This document shows, piece by piece, positions 1 through 6,539 of a stretch of 56,144 bases of DNA. Numbering within the stretch: position 1 is the first letter of the stretch; every line of letters starts with the position of its first letter. The DNA comes from an uncultured Lachnospiraceae bacterium (GTDB taxonomy: Bacteria; Bacillota; Clostridia; Lachnospirales; Lachnospiraceae). The notes beneath the pieces were generated by a model that saw only the letters and a program-made list of their open reading frames with translations, was not told the origin of the DNA and did not search any database. Position numbers and translations under genes: made by a program. The stretch covers positions 1-56,144 of the forward strand of contig UQVK01000016.1 of assembly GCA_900544445.1 (NCBI GenBank), read 5' to 3'.

Positions 1-48
1 TTTCACCAGTTTTCCATAAATCTATTTTACCAGGTTTCCATAAACAAG
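1..48 (-). repeat. 24-nt near-perfect tandem duplication at the 3' end of the DUF5107 gene
   Basis: Positions 1-20 and 25-44 match at 18 of 20 bases, a 24-nt period equal to eight codons. Read on the minus strand the first copy encodes YGNLVK and is followed by the TAG stop of the gene. The second copy, beyond the stop, would encode YGKLVK. This looks like an in-frame duplication with a stop codon at the junction. Confidence 0.7.
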
Positions 49-3000
49 GATATATTCATATATCCTGCACATCATGTGTGAAGGCTCAATGGCAACCGCT
101 TCCTTCAGGAAATCTGCGGCCTTTTCGTTGTTGCCCAGTCCAATGTTTCCAAGGGCCATCAGGTAGTAGCAGTGCGCACGGTTTCGGAGCGTATAATCAT
201 CGTCAAAGATCAAAAACTCCGGCAGAGATACAGCAAAGTATTCGATCTTCACCTGATCCTCCAGATGTCTCTCTCCGTAATCGATCAGGCGGTAGAAGCG
301 GGATCTGGCCTCTCTCACCTTTCCGAGTTTCAGCCAGGCAAGGCCCTGATACAGGATCATGTCCGCAGGCTGGTCATTGTAGTACATGGCTCCCGCAGGC
401 TCATCTGTTCCGATGGTGGCGCGCTCAAAGCATTCCTTTGCTTCTTCCGTTTTTCCCTGACCTTCCAGCGCAAGGCCCAGATGGTAATATACGTGATTGT
501 CCTTGGTTCCTTCCAGCTTGCCTTCTCCCAGATTCTCCGGATAAACGAGGGCGTTCTTAAGCAGTTCCTCCGCTTTCTCAAACTGTTCTTCCTTCAGAGC
601 CTTTCTTGCCATCTCCAGAAGCGCCAGCGTGTACTGCGTGGTGATCTTTCCTTCTCCGCCCTCCCAGGGATGGAAATGGTGGCCCATGATGCACTCGTAC
701 GCTTTCTCATGGTTTCCGCAGAGGTTCACCAGGGTAATGTATTCGATATACAAATCGTCACGTCCCTCGATCAGCTCTCTGTGCGCTTCGTAATTCTCCA
801 GCCTCTGCTCGAAGGTCCAGCCCAGCTTCTTGTAAAGCTGATCCAGCTCCAGGAAAATGCGCACGTCGGAGGTGTTCAGGGCAAACGCCTTCTCCATCTC
901 CTCCTTCGCCCGCTGTGCATCGTGGCACTTGTTGTAATAGGCAAGAGAAAGATTTCTGTGCACGGTGGCAAAATCCGGATCCGTCTGTGCGGAAAGCTCC
1001 CAGAGCTTCACGGATTCCTCCCACTGCAGCTTGTCGTAGAACAGGCAGCCCAGATAGTAGGGAGCCTTTGCCGTGCATCCGTGATCGATTGCAAACGAAA
1101 GCACTCCGATATCCTCCAGCTTGTTGGGGAAGCAGTAATCCGGCGCCGTTTCTTCCGCCTTCCGGAGAAGTCCGCTCACATCCTCCCCCAGACAGCTTCT
1201 GTAATATGCCTCATAATAGTACAGCATGGGCTGTTCCTTCGTGCAGGCATTCAGCAGGGAAGCCGCTTCCTCAAAGCCGCCGAACTCCGCATAGTCTCTG
1301 GCGGTCATCAGGTAATTTTCTGCGAAATCGCGCATCTTTTCATTCAGGGTAATACGAAGCTCTGCTGCTTCTGCGTTCTCCGCCAGCAGTACCTGCTCGT
1401 TTCCGGAAAGGAAGTCGAAGGGATCCAGCGCCAGATTCTCCTGAATCCAGGCGGCAGCCTCCTTTGTTCTTCCAAGCTTTCTCAGCAGATACGCCTTCAG
1501 GCCTCTCGCCTTGATGTTGTGGGCGTTTTTCACCAGAGAGCGTTCGATGTGGGACAGGGCTTTTGCCAGTCTCCTCTGCGCGGTTCCTGTTCCTGCCGCA
1601 TTTCCGGCCGTATGGATTTCCGCCACAGCCGCCTTCGCATCGATGGCCGCCAGATAATAGAAGGACATCTCCTGCTGCTCGTTGCTCCAGGTAGCCTTAT
1701 AGAACGCATCATAGGCTTCCTCGTCCCGTCCCTGATACAAAAGATTCAAACCAAGCAGATAATAGGCCTCGCTGTTGTAGGGATTGGGATTTCTTTCAAT
1801 CAGACGCTCCAGCGCCTTACGGAAATATTTTTCCGCCTTCCGGAACGCTCCTCTTCTCATCAGCAGCGCGCCGTAGGCGTTGTTGATGCGGATATCGCCC
1901 GGATCCCTCTTCAGTCCTTCCAGATAGTAGGGATCAGGCAGATAGGTGGCATGCCGGTACTGCTCGATATGAAGTCCGGTCAGATACAGCTCCTCATTGG
2001 TCTGTATGGTTTCCGGATCCTTCGCCGCCTTTGCGGGATCGGGAAGCTTCGGAATTTCCACCGGATCCGGCGTGTATTCCACCAGGCAGGAGCCGTCCGC
2101 CGCATAAACCGCCACATGCAGATCCTGCTCTCTCACGCAGTCAGGTGTCAGTCTTTCCTCACCGGCCACAAGTCCCGGTACCGACACCTTCTTTTCATAA
2201 ATGTCCACAGGAGACAGCTTCACCGTCTCATCCAGCACCACATTTCCCTTTACGGAGAGCACCACATGGGCGTTCTCCCGCAGGCTGGTGGCGTAAACGA
2301 TCACATGGGCCTCACCGTCCGCTGCGGACAGATGCACCGCCGCCTCAGAGGTGGCATTTTTCACCTGTCCCACCGCCTTATAGGGCATAAAATACTGGGT
2401 AAAGGTCTTCTCCTCAAAGGGCTTCAGCCAGGTGAAATCAGGCTGGTTGTCCGTAAATACGCCCGTCATCAGTTCCACGTAAGGGCCGTCTGCATCCGTC
2501 AGGTTGCGGTCCCATGCCTTTCCGAAATCTCCACAGCCCCAGGTCCACTGCTTCTTGCCGGGAGAAATGTGGTGATCCGCCACATGCAGGATTCCAGCTT
2601 CTTTTCCATAATCGTAGCCGCCCACGAAGTCATATTTGGACTTCTCTGCCATATAGGAGGTGGGCACGGGAATGTTCTTATAACGGGAAATGTCCACGCC
2701 CTCGCTGTAGTCCTTCTTATAATAAACGCCGGTGGCGATGGGGAACCGGGATACATCCCTCTTACCATGATCCATCACCGCATGCACATCAGGCGGGAAG
2801 ATGGACTGGGTATTGTCGTTGACCGGAACTGCCGGATTCGCCCACCACAGGAAGGTCTGCGGCATGCTGGTACGGTTGTAGAGCTGGCCGATGATCTCTA
2901 TGTACGCCTTTCCGGGATACAGGCTGATCTTCGCGATTCCCTTGGTACCGTACATCTGATCCACATCATGAAGCAGCACGGATACGCTGCCGTCCTCATT

Positions 3001-3411
3001 CTCCAGGGTCACATAATCCACCGGAAGGAAGGTGGTCGGCCTATGGTGCTGCGGCCAGTTGAACTCAATGCCGCCGGAAATCCAGGGTCCGGTCAGCCCC
3101 ACCAGCGCCGGCTTGATCACATGGTTATAATAAACAAAATCATAATCGTTCGTTTTGTCATAGGCCCTCTGGATCCTGCCGCCCAGCTCCGGCAGCACCA
3201 TCACCTTCAGGTACTCATTTTCCAGCCAGACCGCCGTGTACTCCTTGTCGGTCTTCTTTTCACTGATTTTCTCCACCGTGGGATAGGGATACACCTTTCC
3301 GCTGCTTCCCTGATACACACGCTTGTCCAGAAAAATGGGATTCTTTTCCGCTTCTCCGATTTCGTAGGTGGGAATTGTAATCTGCTCCACCCACACCTTT
3401 GCTTGGCTCAT
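22..3411 (-). CDS. DUF5107 and TPR-repeat protein (1129 aa)
   Basis: The N-terminal third is a DUF5107-type domain. It has an aldose-epimerase-like beta-sandwich flavour and contains the stretches VLPELGGRIQRAYDK and GGIEFNWPQHHRPTT. From about residue 490 it becomes helical TPR-like repeats, for example GALLMRRGAFRKAEKYFRKALE and YYLLGLNLLYQGRDEEAYDAF. There is no signal peptide, so it is probably cytoplasmic. DUF5107 proteins commonly sit in carbohydrate-use loci, but I know of no established reaction. The ATG start has a GGAGG site 7 nt upstream. It is divergent from an AraC regulator (3726) and shares a promoter element with the GH2 gene at 6540-8513, so all three are probably one regulon. 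The stop lies inside a short tandem duplication. Confidence 0.88.
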   Translation of the reverse strand: MSQAKVWVEQITIPTYEIGEAEKNPIFLDKRVYQGSSGKVYPYPTVEKISEKKTDKEYTAVWLENEYLKVMVLPELGGRIQRAYDKTNDYDFVYYNHVIKPALVGLTGPWISGGIEFNWPQHHRPTTFLPVDYVTLENEDGSVSVLLHDVDQMYGTKGIAKISLYPGKAYIEIIGQLYNRTSMPQTFLWWANPAVPVNDNTQSIFPPDVHAVMDHGKRDVSRFPIATGVYYKKDYSEGVDISRYKNIPVPTSYMAEKSKYDFVGGYDYGKEAGILHVADHHISPGKKQWTWGCGDFGKAWDRNLTDADGPYVELMTGVFTDNQPDFTWLKPFEEKTFTQYFMPYKAVGQVKNATSEAAVHLSAADGEAHVIVYATSLRENAHVVLSVKGNVVLDETVKLSPVDIYEKKVSVPGLVAGEERLTPDCVREQDLHVAVYAADGSCLVEYTPDPVEIPKLPDPAKAAKDPETIQTNEELYLTGLHIEQYRHATYLPDPYYLEGLKRDPGDIRINNAYGALLMRRGAFRKAEKYFRKALERLIERNPNPYNSEAYYLLGLNLLYQGRDEEAYDAFYKATWSNEQQEMSFYYLAAIDAKAAVAEIHTAGNAAGTGTAQRRLAKALSHIERSLVKNAHNIKARGLKAYLLRKLGRTKEAAAWIQENLALDPFDFLSGNEQVLLAENAEAAELRITLNEKMRDFAENYLMTARDYAEFGGFEEAASLLNACTKEQPMLYYYEAYYRSCLGEDVSGLLRKAEETAPDYCFPNKLEDIGVLSFAIDHGCTAKAPYYLGCLFYDKLQWEESVKLWELSAQTDPDFATVHRNLSLAYYNKCHDAQRAKEEMEKAFALNTSDVRIFLELDQLYKKLGWTFEQRLENYEAHRELIEGRDDLYIEYITLVNLCGNHEKAYECIMGHHFHPWEGGEGKITTQYTLALLEMARKALKEEQFEKAEELLKNALVYPENLGEGKLEGTKDNHVYYHLGLALEGQGKTEEAKECFERATIGTDEPAGAMYYNDQPADMILYQGLAWLKLGKVREARSRFYRLIDYGERHLEDQVKIEYFAVSLPEFLIFDDDYTLRNRAHCYYLMALGNIGLGNNEKAADFLKEAVAIEPSHMMCRIYEYILVYGNLVK

Positions 3412-3472
3412 GGCAAACCTCCGTTTTTTGAAATTCTGCTGCAGGGCAGCGATACGTTTTCCTTATGTCCGT

Positions 3473-3535
3473 ATTTTACCCTGTCCCGTTTCAAAAATCA
3501 TTCCTGTGATTTGCTGTCTGATTTATATTTTTTGC
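3473..3535 (-). promoter_or_regulatory. Promoter and putative AraC-type activator site for the DUF5107 gene
   Basis: A -10 box TAAAAT (minus strand, 3473-3478) has no good -35. A 23-bp element at 3513-3535 starts exactly 34 nt upstream of it. The same element, with one mismatch, lies at 8589-8611, again 34 nt upstream of the GH2 gene's -10. This is the geometry expected of an activator site. It also sits 2 bp upstream of the -35 of the divergent AraC gene. The 314-bp intergenic stretch (3412-3725) otherwise holds only that gene's promoter and leader hairpin. Confidence 0.6.
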
Positions 3536-3537
3536 TA

Positions 3538-3566
3538 TTGTGTTTTTCCCGGTCTGCGGTTATGAT
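3538..3566 (+). promoter_or_regulatory. Sigma-A promoter of the AraC gene
   Basis: TTGTGT (3538-3543), a 17-bp spacer, then TATGAT (3561-3566), about 160 nt upstream of the AraC start codon. The shared activator-type element ends immediately upstream of the -35, which suggests autoregulation. Confidence 0.55.
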
Positions 3567-3669
3567 GAAAACAAAACACCGGACCTTTTTCGTGGACGCC
3601 GCCTGTTTTTTTCAGGAACGAAGTGCGGGTAAAACGGACATTCGCATTCCGCTTTGCTCCATGCGCATG

Positions 3670-3710
3670 AACGCAGGCCGCTGCGCGGCCTGTCTGCGTT
3701 CAAATTTTTT
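3670..3710 (+). terminator. Terminator-like hairpin in the AraC leader
   Basis: Arms AACGCAG (3670-3676) and CTGCGTT (3694-3700) enclose an inner GC-rich stem, followed by CAAATTTTTT (3701-3710). It lies only a few bases upstream of the ribosome site GGAGG (3713-3717) of the AraC gene. It could attenuate AraC transcription or simply be a stable leader hairpin. Confidence 0.45.
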
Positions 3711-3725
3711 CCGGAGGTATGCCTT

Positions 3726-4571
3726 ATGAAATCCTGCGAGGATCTGGTCGCTCCCGTATCCGACTATTTCATATACTCCCCGAGCCGCATGGCGCAGGAG
3801 ACGTTTCTGTATCCGCTGCAGTGCGGTCTGTTTTCCTATCTGCCGGGATATTCTCTCACCAGAGAATCCTTTGACAGCTTTCTTCTGATGTATATCCAGA
3901 AAGGGGAACTGGAACTGAGCTTTGAAGGCCGGACCTTTCACGCCTCGGCCGGACAGTTCATCCTGATCGACTGTTATAAAAGACATGCCTATTCCACCCG
4001 GACCGGGTGGGAATGCCTGTGGTGCCATTTTGACGGCGTCACCGCCAGATCCTACTATAAAAACATCGTCTCCCGGCTTGGAAACGTGTTCTCCCTCACC
4101 GACAGCTTTCCGGTTCTGAACAGAATGACCGATATCCTGAAGGTATTCTATAATGGCAGTGTGGTGCGCGAACCTCTTCTCTCCAGGTATCTGACGGATA
4201 TTCTGACGGAGTTTCTGCTCTTCTCTCCGGAAGGCACTGCTTCCCGTAGCTATGCGGACATGGCGGAACGGACCATTACCTATATCAACGAACATTTTGC
4301 CCGGAATGTTTCCATCCCGCAGCTCGCCGAACAGGCGGGCTTAAGCCAGTATCATTTCATCCGTACCTTTAAAAAGGAGACCGGCTTCACCCCGCATGAA
4401 TATCTGGTCAACACCCGCCTCGCCACCGCCAGATATCTCCTGAAAAATACCCGGCTTCCCGTGAAGGACATCTGCTTCAACACCGGCTTTTCCTGTGAGA
4501 GCGTATTCTGCAGCGCCTTCAAAAAGCATCAGGGCATGACGCCGGCCCAGTACCGCGCGCTGGAGCAGTGA
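3726..4571 (+). CDS. AraC-family transcriptional regulator with N-terminal cupin (281 aa)
   Basis: The N-terminal half has the cupin-like sensor pattern of sugar-responsive AraC proteins (FEGRTFHASAGQFILIDCYKRHAY). The C-terminal 100 residues carry both AraC helix-turn-helix motifs: ISIPQLAEQAGLSQYHFIRTFKKETG-type first helix pair and VKDICFNTGFSCESVFCSAFKK second, ending in GMTPAQYRALEQ. The start is chosen at 3726 because GGAGG lies 8 nt upstream; an in-frame ATG at 3654 has no such site and lies in the leader. It is divergent from the DUF5107 gene. It probably senses a glycan-derived sugar and activates that gene and the GH2 enzyme through the element at 3513-3535 and 8589-8611. Confidence 0.9.
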   Translation: MKSCEDLVAPVSDYFIYSPSRMAQETFLYPLQCGLFSYLPGYSLTRESFDSFLLMYIQKGELELSFEGRTFHASAGQFILIDCYKRHAYSTRTGWECLWCHFDGVTARSYYKNIVSRLGNVFSLTDSFPVLNRMTDILKVFYNGSVVREPLLSRYLTDILTEFLLFSPEGTASRSYADMAERTITYINEHFARNVSIPQLAEQAGLSQYHFIRTFKKETGFTPHEYLVNTRLATARYLLKNTRLPVKDICFNTGFSCESVFCSAFKKHQGMTPAQYRALEQ

Positions 4572-4575
4572 TGGG

Positions 4576-4606
4576 AGGGAGGCCTTCAGAGCCTCCCTGC
4601 CTTTTT
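4576..4606 (+). terminator. Intrinsic terminator after the AraC gene
   Basis: Perfect 8-bp stem AGGGAGGC / GCCTCCCT (4576-4583, 4591-4598), followed by a run of five T after TGCC-type spacing. It sits between the AraC stop and the convergent nuclease gene. Confidence 0.75.
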
Positions 4607-5591
4607 ATGGAATTGTTACCTTACCTTCATCCGCTTTCAGATATTCTTCCGCCTTCTGCCTGGTCAGCGCAAACTTTTCCTGCAGTTTCTGCAGAATTAC
4701 GGAATCCGGTATCATACATTCCCGAAGAGACAGGATCAGAGCCAGTATTCCCTTTTCCACTCCTTTTTCCATTCCAATCGCAATCCCGTCTTCCTGAATC
4801 CCCTTCAGGGCCTCGCACATATCGCCGTCCTTTTCCTCTTCCCAATGCGCCCTCACATCTTCCATCAGCCTTGTATTGTTTGTCATAACCGTTATTACCT
4901 CCATTGTTTCCCGATCCAGAGATCGATACGCCTCTCTGCTGTTCACAAGTTCCATCATCCTTCTTTTGTCCTTCTGGTAGGGCAGGACCTCCAGCACCTC
5001 TCTTAATGAAGTGCGAAACCTCCCGTAATCCATGGGCCGGTCCGCCCGGACCAGCAGAAATCCATAATCCCGGAAGCAGTCCCGAAACGCCTCCGGCCCT
5101 TCTCCAAAATCCATCATATCTCTCAGACTGAGCGGGCCGTCCCATTCCTCCATTCCGTGATACAGACAGATGGTGTAGACCGGCACCAGTCTGTCGCTCT
5201 TTTGCAGACGGCAGAACCGTTCTGCCGCAGTCGTGTAGACATTCTTCCGATCATTTGCCGTCTGCAGTCTCTTCAGCTGCTTCAGATACTCCTGCACATC
5301 ATAATTCATACACCGCAGCGGCATACTGTAATCCACCTTATCCTGCGCCTCTACCGCCATGATCCGGATCGTTCCGCCGTCCTTCAGCCGTTTTTTCACG
5401 TCACGACAACGGCTGCTGTAGGTTATATCTCCCCTGCTGCTTCTGCCTCTCTGGGTATAGCGTTCCGAAGCGTCCTCCAGCTTTGCCGGATCGATCACCT
5501 GCAGACCGTCAAACAGCGTCGCATTGCAGAGGTCTGCAAATCTCTCATTGTCGTCAAAGTAATCGAGCAGTACATCGTTCTGTCTTCCCAA
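4605..5591 (-). CDS. Rpn family recombination-promoting nuclease / putative PD-(D/E)XK transposase (328 aa)
   Basis: The protein resembles the Rpn/transposase_31 group. It opens with LLDYFDDNERFADLCNATLFDG, then has a PD-(D/E)XK-like core: RGDITYSSRCRDV, followed by the strand IRIMAVEAQDKVDYSMPLR, matching the family's E-x-Q ... MPLR signature. A coiled C-terminal tail (KGVEKGILALILSLRE) is usual for these proteins. Family members are DNA endonucleases, some of which raise recombination frequency in E. coli; their role here is unknown. The start is a TTG at 5591 with AAGGAG 4-5 nt upstream; no ATG fits. It is a monocistronic gene with its own promoter and about 215-nt leader, shared in part with the gene at 39966-40490. 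Confidence 0.82.
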   Translation of the reverse strand: MGRQNDVLLDYFDDNERFADLCNATLFDGLQVIDPAKLEDASERYTQRGRSSRGDITYSSRCRDVKKRLKDGGTIRIMAVEAQDKVDYSMPLRCMNYDVQEYLKQLKRLQTANDRKNVYTTAAERFCRLQKSDRLVPVYTICLYHGMEEWDGPLSLRDMMDFGEGPEAFRDCFRDYGFLLVRADRPMDYGRFRTSLREVLEVLPYQKDKRRMMELVNSREAYRSLDRETMEVITVMTNNTRLMEDVRAHWEEEKDGDMCEALKGIQEDGIAIGMEKGVEKGILALILSLRECMIPDSVILQKLQEKFALTRQKAEEYLKADEGKVTIP

Positions 5592-5835
5592 GGAATCTCC
5601 TTTTCCTTTCCCGGCAGGCCATATCCGGCCTGTGCCAGCCGCAATGCGTATAACGAGTATACCGGAACGCGTTTTCAGATACTCTCATCTTTTTTCTGTT
5701 TTTGAAAAAATCAATGAAATGCGGCAGAGATGCAAGGCAGAATCGCCTGTTAAGATTGCCGGGCAGAATTGCCATAAAAAACAGAAGGATCAGATGTGTT
5801 GTATTTATCATAGACTGTGAGAAAGGGTCTGTCAA
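5592..5835 (-). promoter_or_regulatory. Sigma-A promoter and long leader of the Rpn-like gene, shared with 40491-40666
   Basis: On the minus strand: TTGACA (5830-5835), 17-bp spacer, TATGAT (5807-5812). The start of the leader (CAACACATCTGA ... TTTATGGC ... CTGCC) and its end (TGCCTGCCGGGAAAGG, then AAAAGGAG) recur upstream of the solo LPD3-like gene at 40 kb with the same promoter geometry. The middle of the leader differs in sequence and length. A CAGGCC / GGCCTG-type hairpin lies near 5614-5631. Confidence 0.7.
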
Positions 5836-5880
5836 GCTGGAAATGGCAGACACGGCAGTAAATTTTTCAGCCTTCATTAG

Positions 5881-5909
5881 AACAGCCGCAGGACGCGCCT
5901 GCGGCTGTT
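5881..5909 (-). terminator. Strong inverted repeat downstream of the VOC gene
   Basis: Perfect 12-bp stem AACAGCCGCAGG / CCTGCGGCTGTT with a 5-nt loop, about 60 nt after the VOC stop codon. It lacks a long U tract on the minus strand, so termination is likely but not certain. The stretch 5592-5968 holds only this hairpin and the Rpn promoter/leader. Confidence 0.5.
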
Positions 5910-5968
5910 TCAGATTCCGGCCCCTCAGCAGAGCCCTGATTCCATTCCGGTTCTCATCCGGTAAGAGC

Positions 5969-6397
5969 TCATTTCTCCCGTTCCCGCAGGAAACGGCACT
6001 GGAGGGAGTCCTCGCTCATCTGCATCAGCTCGATCCGGTTTCCGTCCGGGTCATGGGTCCAGCACTGCCAGTTTCCGTCGCATCCCTGCCTGACTCCGGA
6101 ATCCAGAGGCGCTCCCGCTTTTTCGATCCGTTCTGCCGTCTCATGGATATCCTCCACCTCCAGACACAGATGGGAATAGCCGATGTTCTGATCCTGATAT
6201 TTCTGGGGGGTCACCCCGCCGTAAAACAGCTCGATGAACTGGTTTCCTCCCGCATGGACATAGACAATCCAGGGTTCTCCGCTCTCCGGATGCTTCAGTT
6301 CAAAGGCTTTTTCAAAGCCAAAGGTCTCCCCGTAAAACCGAAGCGCCCTCTCCATATCCGAAACGTTGAATGCGGCATGTGCAATTCCTTTCATCAT
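5969..6397 (-). CDS. VOC (glyoxalase/bleomycin resistance/dioxygenase) family protein (142 aa)
   Basis: A single-domain VOC fold protein. The N-terminal half starts KGIAHAAFNVSDMERALRFYGETFGFEKAFE, a typical VOC beta-alpha-beta unit with His6-like ligand position. The second half has YSHLCLEVEDIHETAERIEKAG and ends with WTHDPDGNRIELMQ, where the final E is the usual metal ligand. The family includes glyoxalase I, epimerases and dioxygenases, and the substrate cannot be read here. The start is set at the second ATG (6397) because GGAGG lies 5 nt upstream; an ATG 12 nt earlier overlaps that site. It lies downstream of the GH2 gene, separated by a hairpin-rich element. Confidence 0.85.
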   Translation of the reverse strand: MMKGIAHAAFNVSDMERALRFYGETFGFEKAFELKHPESGEPWIVYVHAGGNQFIELFYGGVTPQKYQDQNIGYSHLCLEVEDIHETAERIEKAGAPLDSGVRQGCDGNWQCWTHDPDGNRIELMQMSEDSLQCRFLREREK

Positions 6398-6411
6398 GTT
6401 TACCTCCATGC

Positions 6412-6538
6412 CGAAGCGATACGCTGAGGCCGCGAGGAGAAATCACGCAGGTGATTTCTCCTCTGCGATCACAGCAGTTTTGTGCTTCGGCGCAAAACTG
6501 CCGATTGAAAAATAAGCCATCGGGCTTATTTTTCAATC
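6412..6538. repeat. Palindrome-rich element with three consecutive perfect hairpins
   Basis: Three separate perfect stems in 105 bp: GAGGAGAAATCAC / GTGATTTCTCCTC (6434-6463), GCAGTTTTGTGC / GCGCAAAACTGC with a TTCG loop (6474-6501), and a 16-bp stem at 6503-6518 / 6523-6538. A small AGCGATACGCT palindrome precedes them. It occupies the whole gap between the GH2 stop and the VOC start. The form resembles dispersed structured repeats of clostridia. Confidence 0.65.
6503..6538 (-). terminator. Terminator-like hairpin directly after the GH2 stop codon
   Basis: Sixteen-bp perfect stem with a four-base loop and a TTATTTTT run in the 3' arm on the minus strand, starting 1 nt after the TAA stop of the GH2 gene. 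Likely to end or weaken transcription from GH2 into the VOC gene. Confidence 0.55.
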
Positions 6539-6539
6539 T

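Noticed and set aside
3654..3725. Upstream start of the AraC protein at 3654
   Set aside because: The extra residues lie in the leader hairpin region and the ribosome site fits the later ATG.
172..3729. Long open frame antisense to the DUF5107 gene
   Set aside because: It mirrors a clear gene on the other strand. Composition and codon bias in GC-rich DNA produce such frames. No family pattern, start site or domain was seen.
5554..5877. Possible leader peptide MINTTHLILLFFMAILPG before the Rpn-like gene
   Set aside because: A similar peptide (MIRTTHL...) precedes the toxin-like gene at 40.6 kb, but its ATG lies inside the -10 box and is upstream of the likely transcription start, so it cannot be translated from that promoter. 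The similarity comes from the shared DNA element.
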